From the NCBI GenBank assembly GCA_031421855.1, contig JANOPN010000087.1, forward strand, positions 1 through 51,093: a stretch of DNA of 51,093 bases, read 5' to 3'. Position numbers and translations under genes: made by a program. Within the stretch, counting starts at the first letter, position 1, and every line of letters starts with the position of its first letter. Shown here in pieces: positions 8,602 to 15,418 of the stretch. The stretch comes from JAAFHN01 sp031421855 (GTDB taxonomy: Bacteria > Pseudomonadota > Gammaproteobacteria > Burkholderiales > Burkholderiaceae_C). The notes below the pieces were generated by a model. The model worked only from the letters and a program-made list of their open reading frames with translations. It searched no databases and had not been told where the DNA came from.

Positions 8602-9088
8602 GGCTCACACCCCCGATCACAGTTTGCTCAACTTGCTGCGCCGCTTGGCGCAAGAGCAGGTGGACTACGTGCTCATTGGTGGCCAAGCTGTGCGGCTGAA
8701 CGGCTACGTGCGCGCCACACAAGACATTGATCTGCTGCTGCCATCGTCCATTGACAACGGGCGCAAGCTCATTGCGGCCATTTCCTACTTGCCGTCTAGT
8801 GCCGAGCTGGATCCAGCTTGGTTTGAGGTGGATGCAGATGCACCAGAAAACATCCGGGTTTGGGACGATGTGGTGCTAGATTTGCTCTTTGCTGCCAATG
8901 GCCACAGTTACGAGAGCCTGCGCCCCCATATCCGTGAAATAGTGATTGAAGATGTGATTGTGCGGGTGTTGAATATTGCAGGGTTACTCAAAACCAAGAC
9001 AGATTTTCGTGAGAAAGACATCTTGGACAAAATCGTGTTGACCCGTATTGCACAAGGCATTGCGCCTGATGAGAGCTCTTCAGAATAG
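8591..9088 (+). CDS. Nucleotidyltransferase-fold protein (MNT/AbiEii-like)
   Basis: A 165-residue protein with the nucleotidyltransferase-fold pattern: 'DYVLIGGQAVRLNGYVRATQ' followed by 'DIDLLLP', giving the G-G and D-x-D catalytic elements (about residues 20-45), and a later acidic strand 'DDVVLDLLF'. The C-terminus has 'LLKTKTDFREKDILDKIVL', the helix seen in AbiEii and related minimal nucleotidyltransferases. Such proteins act as toxins or modifying enzymes with a small partner gene. It overlaps the 98-residue gene upstream by 11 bp. The target is unknown. Confidence 0.75.
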   Translation: MAAEAHTPDHSLLNLLRRLAQEQVDYVLIGGQAVRLNGYVRATQDIDLLLPSSIDNGRKLIAAISYLPSSAELDPAWFEVDADAPENIRVWDDVVLDLLFAANGHSYESLRPHIREIVIEDVIVRVLNIAGLLKTKTDFREKDILDKIVLTRIAQGIAPDESSSE

Positions 9089-9294
9089 GCCTCGCGGTCG
9101 GTTTGTGCATGATCGCTTGATATGCTGAGAAGTGTAAAATCACTTTAATGGTCGTTGGGATGCGTGCGCCGTCAAAAACTAGGCTACAGTGACCGTCATC
9201 GTTGGCCGCTGTCGCAGGCTGTGGGGCTTACAGGTGACTCACGGAGGAAGACAGATTTTCTGTATTGCTGCCAATCTGCTGCTCATCTGCCGCA

Positions 9295-9475
9295 ATGCGC
9301 TACACCCACCCTCTCCAGTCGCGGCATCATCACCCTGCCCGCCAAACTACGCGAGGCGCTGGGCTTGAGGACAAACGATCATCTGATTGCCGACACCACG
9401 CCCAAAGGCATTTTGTTGCGGCCTGCGGTTCGGCTGGTCGCCTGTGAAGAACTTTTGGAAGGAGCCAAACCATGA
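9295..9475 (+). pseudogene. AbrB/MazE-type antitoxin remnant without usable start
   Basis: The frame reads 'TPTLSSRGIITLPAKLREAL' and 'GILLRPAVRL', a swapped-hairpin AbrB DNA-binding domain close to the intact copy at 10933-11166. The matching ATG (9295) is out of frame: against the intact copy, two bases are missing just after it. No in-frame ATG, GTG or TTG lies between the homologous promoter region and the domain. The C-terminus also differs from the intact copy ('VACEELLEGAKP') and overlaps the next gene by 4 bp (ATGA). I call it a decayed antitoxin, unless an unusual start or a sequencing error is involved. Confidence 0.65.
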
Positions 9476-9672
9476 ACACCATCACCCAGGCACCGCCTGC
9501 CGCGCAGAGCATCGCGCCGCCCTCCATCCTGCAAGAGCTGTGGGACGTGAAAGCCAAGCTCAACGCAGAAGCGGGCCACAATATGGAGCGATTGATCGAA
9601 ATCGTGCGCCGCGATGCCGCGCCCTACATCGATGAAACAGGGCGAGTGCGTTTGCCAGCCAGCGTTAAGTGA
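9472..9672 (+). CDS. Small 'ELW' family protein, putative antitoxin (copy 2)
   Basis: A 66-residue protein starting at the ATG that overlaps the AbrB remnant stop. 'LQELWDVKAKLNAEAGHNME' and 'DETGRVRLPASV' match the protein at 6981-7259, so the two are paralogues; this one lacks the longer N- and C-termini. Here the upstream neighbour is an AbrB remnant rather than a PIN toxin, and no PIN gene is adjacent. Its role is inferred only from its paralogue's context. The second Lcl gene follows directly. Confidence 0.55.
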   Translation: MNTITQAPPAAQSIAPPSILQELWDVKAKLNAEAGHNMERLIEIVRRDAAPYIDETGRVRLPASVK

Positions 9673-9688
9673 TCCGAATTGCAATTTT

Positions 9689-9894
9689 TAAAGGAGCCAG
9701 CATGAAACTTTTCCATCACCAAATTTTTCCACGGCTTGCGGGCTTGCGCTGCTGCTAGCGATTGCGCCTAGCGCGTGGGCGCAAACCTGCACTTACTTTG
9801 ATGATTTCAAAGACAACGGCGATGGCACAGTCACTGATCCGCGCAGCGGCACGGTTTGGTTGCGCTGTGCGGTGGGACAGAGTTGGAGTGGGTC
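9689..9894 (+). repeat. Long direct repeat A2 (start of Lcl gene copy 2)
   Basis: Partner of 7324-7529. It includes the ribosome-binding site, the frame break and the first mature codons. Confidence 0.9.
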
Positions 9895-10591
9895 GAGCTG
9901 CTCGGGAGAGGGAAAAGCTATGCCTTGGTGGGATGCGATGCGCTCCGCCAAAGTGAATCGCTTTTTAGGCAAGACAGATTGGCGGCCGCCCACCAAAGCG
10001 GAAGGTGAATCCATCGTCGGCAAGTTTGATGATTGCATACGCACTCAGCCCCGAAGAGCTGTATCCACAGCGTTTCAGCCGGTTGCGCAGGACAATCTCA
10101 GCTGGTTTTGGACGTCCTCCCCCTATGCGGGCAATGCCAGCGGCGCGTGGTTCGTGAATTTCTACGACGGCGGCATCAACGACGACCTCCGCGTCAATTC
10201 CTACCATGTGCGTTTGGTGCGTTCCGGTCAGTCATCGGCGTTTTCGGAATTCAACCGTGAGTTTGCCAAGATCGGTCAATATGAAGCAGCTCATTTGGCG
10301 GAAAAGCGCAAAGAGGAACGGGAGGCTGCCGCAAAAGCCCAGCAAGAACGCGCGCAGGCTGCTGCAAATGCAGCCAACGAAGCCAGACGAAACGCGGAGG
10401 CTTGCGGGAGGTTGTATGCGGGTAAGCCGGTGAAAATTTACGCTGGAAAAGTATGGGGCATGGACTTCTGGGTCAATGCGATGGTTACAGGCGTTGGCAA
10501 TGGAGTTGCGTCTGCGAGAGTTACCGGCGGAGATACACGCTCAGGGTATGAAGTCGGAAGCATCCACGAGAAGAATTGCAATGAATTTTAA
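9702..10591 (+). pseudogene. Exported Lcl-domain (DUF1566) protein, copy 2, with the same frame break
   Basis: AAGGAG at 9691-9696 precedes ATG 9702, but the frame stops at TAG 9756-9758. As in copy 1, one extra base, here in the T5 run at 9724-9728, would restore a signal peptide ending 'AIAPSAWAQ' and lead into the long frame. The mature protein has Lcl_C features ('DPRSGTVWLRC', 'PWWDAMRSAK', 'DWRPPTKAEG', 'SYHVRLVRSG'), a charged coiled coil and a Cys-bounded C-terminal domain ending 'NCNEF'. The central domain is far more diverged from copy 1 than the flanks are. The C-terminal frame stays open over more than 800 bp, which argues against long-standing neutral decay. Confidence 0.7.
10339..10431 (+). 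repeat. Direct repeat B2 (coiled coil to Cys domain of Lcl copy 2)
   Basis: Partner of 8001-8093, with very few differences over 93 bp. Confidence 0.9.
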
Positions 10592-10654
10592 GTTCGTGCG
10601 ACAGACGGTTTCGCTAACAACGATGCATCCGGTCATCGCTAACAATCACAGTCT

Positions 10655-10884
10655 ATGAACGCTGCATACACTGAATCCGGCGAAACCTACCCAGTCACCG
10701 TCGTCAACGAAACCAGCGACGAGCAAGCTTGGCGTTTGGCCTAAAGCGAATGGACAACGGCGAAGAATTCACCTTCATGAAGCGAAAAGACGACTCAGGC
10801 TGGTTTGGAATGGGTGTGTTGCGCTTAGAGGGTGGCCGCACGGTGCCGGACAACGTGTACCCGATTTCGTCTGCCAATGGCTGA
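10655..10884 (+). pseudogene. Small unrecognised gene split by a frameshift
   Basis: ATG 10655 opens a 29-codon frame ending 'TSDEQAWRLA' at TAA 10742-10744. An overlapping frame continues as 'KRMDNGEEFTFMKRKDD', 'GWFGMGVLRLEGG' and 'RTVPDNVYPISSANG' to TGA 10882-10884. Joined by one added base near 10740 they would give a protein of about 75 residues that reads smoothly across the junction. I do not recognise the family. Alternatively the second part could be a 44-residue protein starting at ATG 10750. It lies between Lcl copy 2 and the palindrome in front of the AbrB-PIN pair. Confidence 0.5.
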
Positions 10885-10891
10885 AAGGCAT

Positions 10892-10920
10892 GCAGAAATG
10901 CAGATTTTCTGCATTTCTGC
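10892..10920. promoter_or_regulatory. Perfect 13-bp inverted repeat, probable AbrB operator
   Basis: Arms GCAGAAATGCAGA and TCTGCATTTCTGC are exact reverse complements around a TTT spacer. The palindrome ends 12 bp before the ATG of the AbrB-type gene. AbrB/MazE-type antitoxins bind such sites to repress their own operon. It has no T-run, so it is unlikely to be a terminator. A degraded version (ACAGATTTTCTGT) lies at 9251-9263 in front of the AbrB remnant. Confidence 0.7.
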
Positions 10921-10932
10921 TAAACTGCGCTC

Positions 10933-11166
10933 ATGCAAGCCACACTCACCCTCTCCAACCGCGGCATCATCACACTGCCTGCCAAGCTGCGCCAAGCGCT
11001 GGGTTTGAAGGCAGACGATCAGCTGATTGCTGAGACCACGCCTGAAGGCATTTTGCTGCGGCCTGCGGTGACTTTGCCGCTGGAGCTCTACACACCTGAG
11101 CGCTTGCAAGAGTTTGATGCGGCTGAAAGCGAGCTGGCCGAGGTGATGAAGGGCTTGGTGGCTTGA
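10933..11166 (+). CDS. AbrB/MazE-type antitoxin
   Basis: A 77-residue protein with an N-terminal swapped-hairpin AbrB domain: 'LTLSNRGIITLPAKLRQALG' and 'DQLIAETTPEGILLRPAV'. The C-terminal tail 'YTPERLQEFDAAESELAEVM' is helical, as expected for the part that binds and neutralises a toxin. The next gene, a PIN protein, starts within its stop codon (TGATG), so this is a typical vapBC-like pair. The palindrome at 10892-10920 is the likely operator, through which the antitoxin would repress the pair. Confidence 0.85.
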   Translation: MQATLTLSNRGIITLPAKLRQALGLKADDQLIAETTPEGILLRPAVTLPLELYTPERLQEFDAAESELAEVMKGLVA

Positions 11167-11648
11167 TGCCGGGCGCTGCCCTGCTTGGTGGTTCCGCCGC
11201 ACCAAACAAGCTGCGCATTTTTCTGGATGCCAACGTGTTGTATTCAGCCGCTCGTGCAGCGGGCGCGATGCGGCAACTGCTGCATGCGCTGCGCAGCCAA
11301 GGGCATGTGTTGGTGGCTGAAAGCTATGTGTGCACCGAGGCAAGTCGCAATTTGTCTGCGAAGGCGGGCGCTCACGCACTGCAAGATTTAAAGGCTATCT
11401 TGACGCACGCAGAGACTGATGGCCAAAGGCAGGCTATTTCTTCGAGCCAAGCGCAGGCCGCGCACTGGCTACCCGAAAAAGACCGCCCGGTGCTGCTGGC
11501 CGCCATGGCTCTGCGCTGTAACGCGCTGGTCACTGGCGATGAAACGCATTTCGGCCCAGGCTACGGGCAAACTTTCGGTGGCGTCACGCTCTATTCGCCC
11601 GCGCTGTTAGCCCTGGCTCTGTTGTCGCCGCTTGGAGCGAGCAAATGA
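11166..11648 (+). CDS. PIN-domain toxin, VapC-like (second PIN gene)
   Basis: A 160-residue PIN protein and predicted RNase. The first acidic site is in 'RIFLDANVLYSAA' (about residues 18-30); a conserved Glu lies in 'CTEASRNL', and 'LVTGDETHFGPGYGQ' holds the last Asp cluster. This matches canonical PIN spacing, unlike the Glu-first variant at 6508. The ATG overlaps the antitoxin stop. Its own stop overlaps the start of the hydrolase gene by 4 bp (ATGA), so the hydrolase may be read through from the toxin-antitoxin operon. Confidence 0.85.
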   Translation: MPGAALLGGSAAPNKLRIFLDANVLYSAARAAGAMRQLLHALRSQGHVLVAESYVCTEASRNLSAKAGAHALQDLKAILTHAETDGQRQAISSSQAQAAHWLPEKDRPVLLAAMALRCNALVTGDETHFGPGYGQTFGGVTLYSPALLALALLSPLGASK

Positions 11649-12190
11649 CCTTGGCTGCGCCCCTCGTCGTCTTCTCCCACGGCAAAGAAACTGGCCCGTG
11701 GGGCACAAAGATTCGCGTCTTGGCGGATGTCGCCCGCGCTGCGGGCTGGCAGGCGCTTAGCGTTGATTACGCTGCGCAAACGGGCCAAGTTGACGCGCCC
11801 GCACAAGATCGCTTGGCTGCCTTGCTGGCGCTACAGCTGCCTGAACACAGCCGTTTGATATTGGTCGGCAGCAGCATGGGCGGCTGGGTGAGTGCGGCGG
11901 CCGCGCAAAGCCTACAGCCTGCTGGCGTATTTTTGCTCGCGCCTGCGCTCGGCATGCAAACCTACCCGAGCCAATGGCCCGCCATGCCGCTGGGCATGCA
12001 GCTGGAAATCGTTCACGGCTGGGCAGATGACGTGATACCCGCTGCGCACAGCATCGCATTTGCCCAGAGGCAGACGCCCAGCAGCGCAGTGCGCCTGCAC
12101 CTGCTGCCAGATGACCACCGCCTGAGCGGCACGTTGAACGAAGTGGCAGCGCTGTTTGAGGCGTTTTTGCAGCGCTGCGCGACGGGGTAA
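11645..12190 (+). CDS. Alpha/beta hydrolase of the small esterase type
   Basis: A 181-residue hydrolase. The nucleophile elbow is 'LVGSSMGGWVSAA' (about residues 76-88, Ser in GSSMG), the acid is likely Asp in 'HGWADDVIP', and the His in 'LLPDDHRLSG' completes the triad. The N-terminal 'VFSHGKETGPWGTKI' holds the H-G oxyanion element. Size and pattern fit YqiA/UPF0227-like or RBBP9-like esterases. It lacks a signal peptide, so it is cytoplasmic. Four-base overlap with the PIN gene; the substrate is unknown. Confidence 0.82.
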   Translation: MTLAAPLVVFSHGKETGPWGTKIRVLADVARAAGWQALSVDYAAQTGQVDAPAQDRLAALLALQLPEHSRLILVGSSMGGWVSAAAAQSLQPAGVFLLAPALGMQTYPSQWPAMPLGMQLEIVHGWADDVIPAAHSIAFAQRQTPSSAVRLHLLPDDHRLSGTLNEVAALFEAFLQRCATG

Positions 12191-12194
12191 CACC

Positions 12195-12947
12195 TCACTT
12201 TTGCCGCCGCTGCCACCACAACGCCACGGCGCACCCCACAAACATCGCTGCGCACATCGCCACCAGCAGCCAAGGCCAGCTTTTGAGCGCCCACTGAAAC
12301 CCCCACGCCAGGGCAAACAACGGCGGCAGCGCGATGGCTGTGCCCGCGATCACCCAAGCTTCGCGGCGCATGGCTTGCGACACGTGTTTGCGCTGCAATG
12401 TCAGGCGTGGTGGCTGCGCGATCCCTTCTGCCCCCACCAGCTTTGCCAGGCGCTGCGGCAGCGCGGCCAGGGCCTCTTGCGCGCTGGCGTAGCAGCCAAT
12501 GAATTCCCAAACCCCGGCTGCGCGCCTGTCAGCCTTGCCAGCTTCAGCGCGGGCCAAAAAGGCATAGGCGTTGTGGTTGAACGCCGCGTAGACCAGATGG
12601 CCGCTGCTGCCGGTGCTGGCCAAACCTTCAGCGCCACCGGATTCACCCATTCTTTCAGCCGTGAAGCTGGCTTCGTGAATTTCGTAGTCTTTGGCCACCG
12701 CTTTCAACTCGGCGCTCTGCGGCCATTCAAACAAGCGCGGCAGCAGAGCCATTTCTTGCTGGCGCTCGTTGATTTGGAACACTTCGGTAGCCAGGTAGGC
12801 TTGGTTTATTGCCTCCTCATCCGAAAGTCCGCTACCCATCTGCGCCACCATACGCCCATCGGTGCGCAAATACGAGGTGCTGCTCCTGTGCAGCACCTGC
12901 CAGGTGCGGCCTTGGGACTGCCATGTGTGGATGAGTTCGGTGGGCAT
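12195..12947 (-). CDS. Unrecognised protein with two C-terminal membrane helices
   Basis: A 250-residue protein that I cannot assign to a family. The soluble first 190 residues include 'EVFQINERQQEMALLPRLFE' and 'LVYAAFNHNAYAFLARAEAG'. Two hydrophobic helices close the protein: 'VIAGTAIALPPLFALAWGF' and 'WPWLLVAMCAAMFVGCAVAL', ending with a basic tail WWQRRQK. ATG 12947 is preferred to a TTG 27 bases upstream. It converges with the hydrolase, leaving only 4 bp between the stops. Confidence 0.65.
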   Translation of the reverse strand: MPTELIHTWQSQGRTWQVLHRSSTSYLRTDGRMVAQMGSGLSDEEAINQAYLATEVFQINERQQEMALLPRLFEWPQSAELKAVAKDYEIHEASFTAERMGESGGAEGLASTGSSGHLVYAAFNHNAYAFLARAEAGKADRRAAGVWEFIGCYASAQEALAALPQRLAKLVGAEGIAQPPRLTLQRKHVSQAMRREAWVIAGTAIALPPLFALAWGFQWALKSWPWLLVAMCAAMFVGCAVALWWQRRQK

Positions 12948-13076
12948 GGGGTGACCCGATCCAGCGGTGCGCAAAAAGAAGCGATTTGCCCAGGTGGTTT
13001 TCAGCCGCTAGTGGTGTGTTTTGGCGAGCGGGGATGCGCATCGGCCGATACGACAAGGCTCAGTCTTCGGGCTTGT

Positions 13077-14624
13077 CTAGCCCGACGACACCGTAATTCC
13101 CTTGAATTCACCCGTGGCGATGCGCTTTTGCCACTCGGCGGGGCCGGTGTTGTGCACGCTGACGCCGGTGGCGTCTACGGCAACGGTCACGGGCATGTCA
13201 ACGACATCAAACTCGTAAATCGCCTCCATGCCGAGATCGGCAAAGCCGACCACCTTGGCGCCCTTAATCGCCTTGCTGACCAAGTAAGCGGCCCCACCAA
13301 CGCCCATGAGGTAGGCGCTTTGGTGCTTTTTGATCGCCTCGATCGCCACGGGGCCGCGTTCGGCCTTGCCGATCATGGCGATCAGTCCGGTTTGAGCCAG
13401 CATCATCTCAGTGAATTTGTCCATGCGAGTCGCGGTGGTCGGGCCTGCGGGGCCGACGACCTCATCTCGCACGGGGTCAACGGGGCCGACGTAGTAAATC
13501 ACCCGGTTGGTGAAATCCACTGGCAAGGACTCGCCCTTGGCCAGCATCTCTTGGATGCGTTTGTGGGCCGCGTCGCGCCCAGTGAGCATCTTGCCGTTGA
13601 GCAGCACCGTATCGCCCGGTTTCCAGCTCGCGACTTCGGCCTTGGTGAGGGCATTCAAGTTGACACGCTTGGAGGCTTTTACATCGGGGGTCCAGTTCAC
13701 TTTGGGCCACAAATCAAGCGAGGGCGCGTCCAACATCACCGGCCCCGAGCCATCCATCACCAAATGGGCGTGCCGCGTGGCGGCGCAATTGGGAATCATT
13801 GCCACGGGTTTACTCGCGGCATGCGTGGGGTACATGGCAATTTTGACATCCAACACCGTCGTCAAGCCGCCCAGCCCTTGCGCCCCAATCCCGAGTGCGT
13901 TGACTTTCTCAAAAAGCTCTAAGCGCAATTCTTCGGTTTGGGTGAGCACCGATCCGCTGCTCGACTTGGCCTGCAACGCGTACATGTCCAAGTCTTCCAT
14001 CAGGCTTTCTTTGGCCATCAGCATGGCTTTTTCGGCTGTGCCGCCGATGCCGATGCCCAGCATGCCCGGCGGGCACCAGCCCGCGCCCATGAGGGGCACC
14101 GTGTTGAGCACCCAATCAACCAGGCTGTCGCTGGGGTTGAGCATGGCGAACTTGGTTTTGTTCTCGGACCCACCACCTTTGGCTGCGACGGTGATGTCAA
14201 GCGTGTCGCCTGGCACCAAGTCCATGACGATCACGGCGGGGGTGTTGTCTTTGGTGTTTTTGCGGGCGAAATGCGGGTCTGCCACGACCGATGCGCGCAG
14301 CGGGTTGTCCGCGTTCAAGTACCCTTGGCGTACGCCTTGGTTGATGGTGTCGCTCAGGTTGTCAACCCCCTCAAATCGCACGCCCATGCCGATTTTTAGG
14401 AAGACGTTGACGATACCGGTGTCTTGGCAGATCGGCCGGTGGCCCTCTGCGCTCATGCGGCTGTTGGTCAGTATTTGTGCAATTGCGTCTTTGGCGGCGG
14501 GGCTTTGCTCGCGCTCATACGCCCGCGCCAAATGGCTGATGTAGTCAGCGGGGTGGTAGTAGCTGATGAACTGTATGGCGCCAGCAATGGTGTCGACGAT
14601 GTCCTGGGCTTTGATGGTTGTCAT
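13077..14624 (-). CDS. fumA: Fumarate hydratase, class I (iron-sulfur)
   Basis: A [4Fe-4S] enzyme of the TCA cycle that interconverts fumarate and malate. The 515 residues contain cysteines in the contexts expected for cluster binding: 'HRPICQDTGIVNVF' (about residue 65), 'PNCAATRHAHL' and 'GAGWCPPGMLGIGIGG'. The C-terminal beta domain has 'GKMLTGRDAAHKRI' and 'GPTTATRMDKF'. Length is that of class I single-chain fumarases. The next gene on this strand, a YqhA-like membrane protein, lies 12 bp upstream and is probably co-transcribed. Confidence 0.92.
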   Translation of the reverse strand: MTTIKAQDIVDTIAGAIQFISYYHPADYISHLARAYEREQSPAAKDAIAQILTNSRMSAEGHRPICQDTGIVNVFLKIGMGVRFEGVDNLSDTINQGVRQGYLNADNPLRASVVADPHFARKNTKDNTPAVIVMDLVPGDTLDITVAAKGGGSENKTKFAMLNPSDSLVDWVLNTVPLMGAGWCPPGMLGIGIGGTAEKAMLMAKESLMEDLDMYALQAKSSSGSVLTQTEELRLELFEKVNALGIGAQGLGGLTTVLDVKIAMYPTHAASKPVAMIPNCAATRHAHLVMDGSGPVMLDAPSLDLWPKVNWTPDVKASKRVNLNALTKAEVASWKPGDTVLLNGKMLTGRDAAHKRIQEMLAKGESLPVDFTNRVIYYVGPVDPVRDEVVGPAGPTTATRMDKFTEMMLAQTGLIAMIGKAERGPVAIEAIKKHQSAYLMGVGGAAYLVSKAIKGAKVVGFADLGMEAIYEFDVVDMPVTVAVDATGVSVHNTGPAEWQKRIATGEFKGITVSSG

Positions 14625-14636
14625 GGCGCGATCCGG

Positions 14637-15281
14637 TTAATGTCCAACTGGCCCATGGTCGTCGCGAGCGCGGCCGTCTACTTTGCGAGTGACGTGATCG
14701 CTGTGGCTCATCAATTTGTCGGTGTAGGCAATGGCCATTGCGCTGAGCAAAAACACCACATGAATGATGGTTTGCCACATCAGCACCTGTTCTGTGTAGT
14801 TGGCCGCGTTGATGAAGGTCTTGAGCAAGTGGATCGACGAGATGCCAATGATGGCTGTGGCGAGCTTGACTTTCAACACGCTGGCGTTGACGTGGCTCAG
14901 CCATTCGGGTTGATCGGGGTGATCTTGCAAGTTCATGCGGCTCACAAAGGTTTCGTAGCCGCCCACGATGACCATGATCAGCAAGTTGGAGATCATCACG
15001 ACGTCGATGAGTGCCAAAACCACCAACATGATGATCGTCTCGTTGAGCGAGGTGATCGTGGTGCCGATTTCAGTTTTGTAGCCAATGCTTTTGACGAGCG
15101 CGGCGACATCGGGCTGGCTGCCAAACGCCGCAAACACCAAGTGGTAGAGCTCCAAGAAAAAGTGCCACACATACACACCCTGGGCCAATATGAGCCCCAA
15201 GTAAAGGGGCAATTGCAGCCAGCGACTCGCAAAAATCAAGGTGGCGATGGTGTTGGTCGGGCGGTCAGGGGTTTTAGGCAT
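14637..15281 (-). CDS. YqhA/TIGR00645-type membrane protein
   Basis: A 214-residue inner-membrane protein with about four hydrophobic helices. The segments 'FASRWLQLPLYLGLILAQGV', 'FFLELYHLV', 'LALIDVVMISNLLIMVIVGG' and 'RMNLQDHPDQPEWLSHVNAS' match the YqhA (UPF0114, TIGR00645) family. Function is unknown in the family. It is 12 bp upstream of fumA on the same strand. The ATG at 15281 is the only plausible start. Confidence 0.88.
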   Translation of the reverse strand: MPKTPDRPTNTIATLIFASRWLQLPLYLGLILAQGVYVWHFFLELYHLVFAAFGSQPDVAALVKSIGYKTEIGTTITSLNETIIMLVVLALIDVVMISNLLIMVIVGGYETFVSRMNLQDHPDQPEWLSHVNASVLKVKLATAIIGISSIHLLKTFINAANYTEQVLMWQTIIHVVFLLSAMAIAYTDKLMSHSDHVTRKVDGRARDDHGPVGH

Positions 15282-15418
15282 GGGGGCAGTCTGTTAAGTG
15301 AGCAAAGCGATTTTAGAGCTTCGCGCGCCAGAGCCCTGCGGGTATTTCGTCAGCCCAAAGTCAGTGAAAATCACGACAGTCAAACAAATTTGATCCGTTC
15401 TGACTCTAGGAGCCGCCC

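Noticed and set aside
9125..9150. AAGTG/CACTT stem after the nucleotidyltransferase as a terminator
   Set aside because: The stem is only 5 bp, A/T-rich, and has no T-run after it.
10605..10650. Possible integron-like or dispersed-repeat sequence (CGCTAAC twice, GATGCATCCGGT)
   Set aside because: The two CGCTAAC words are direct, not the inverted pair of an attC site, no integrase gene is in the window, and the match to the dispersed repeat is limited to about 11 of 13 bases.
6508..11648. Diversity-generating retroelement
   Set aside because: Lcl domains and a diverged centre are suggestive, but there is no reverse transcriptase, no template repeat and no adenine-biased substitution pattern that I can see.
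13507..14544. Long + strand frame antisense to fumA
   Set aside because: A shadow of the GC-rich fumA coding frame with no protein-like motifs; the same applies to long antisense frames over ilvD and the tricorn protease.
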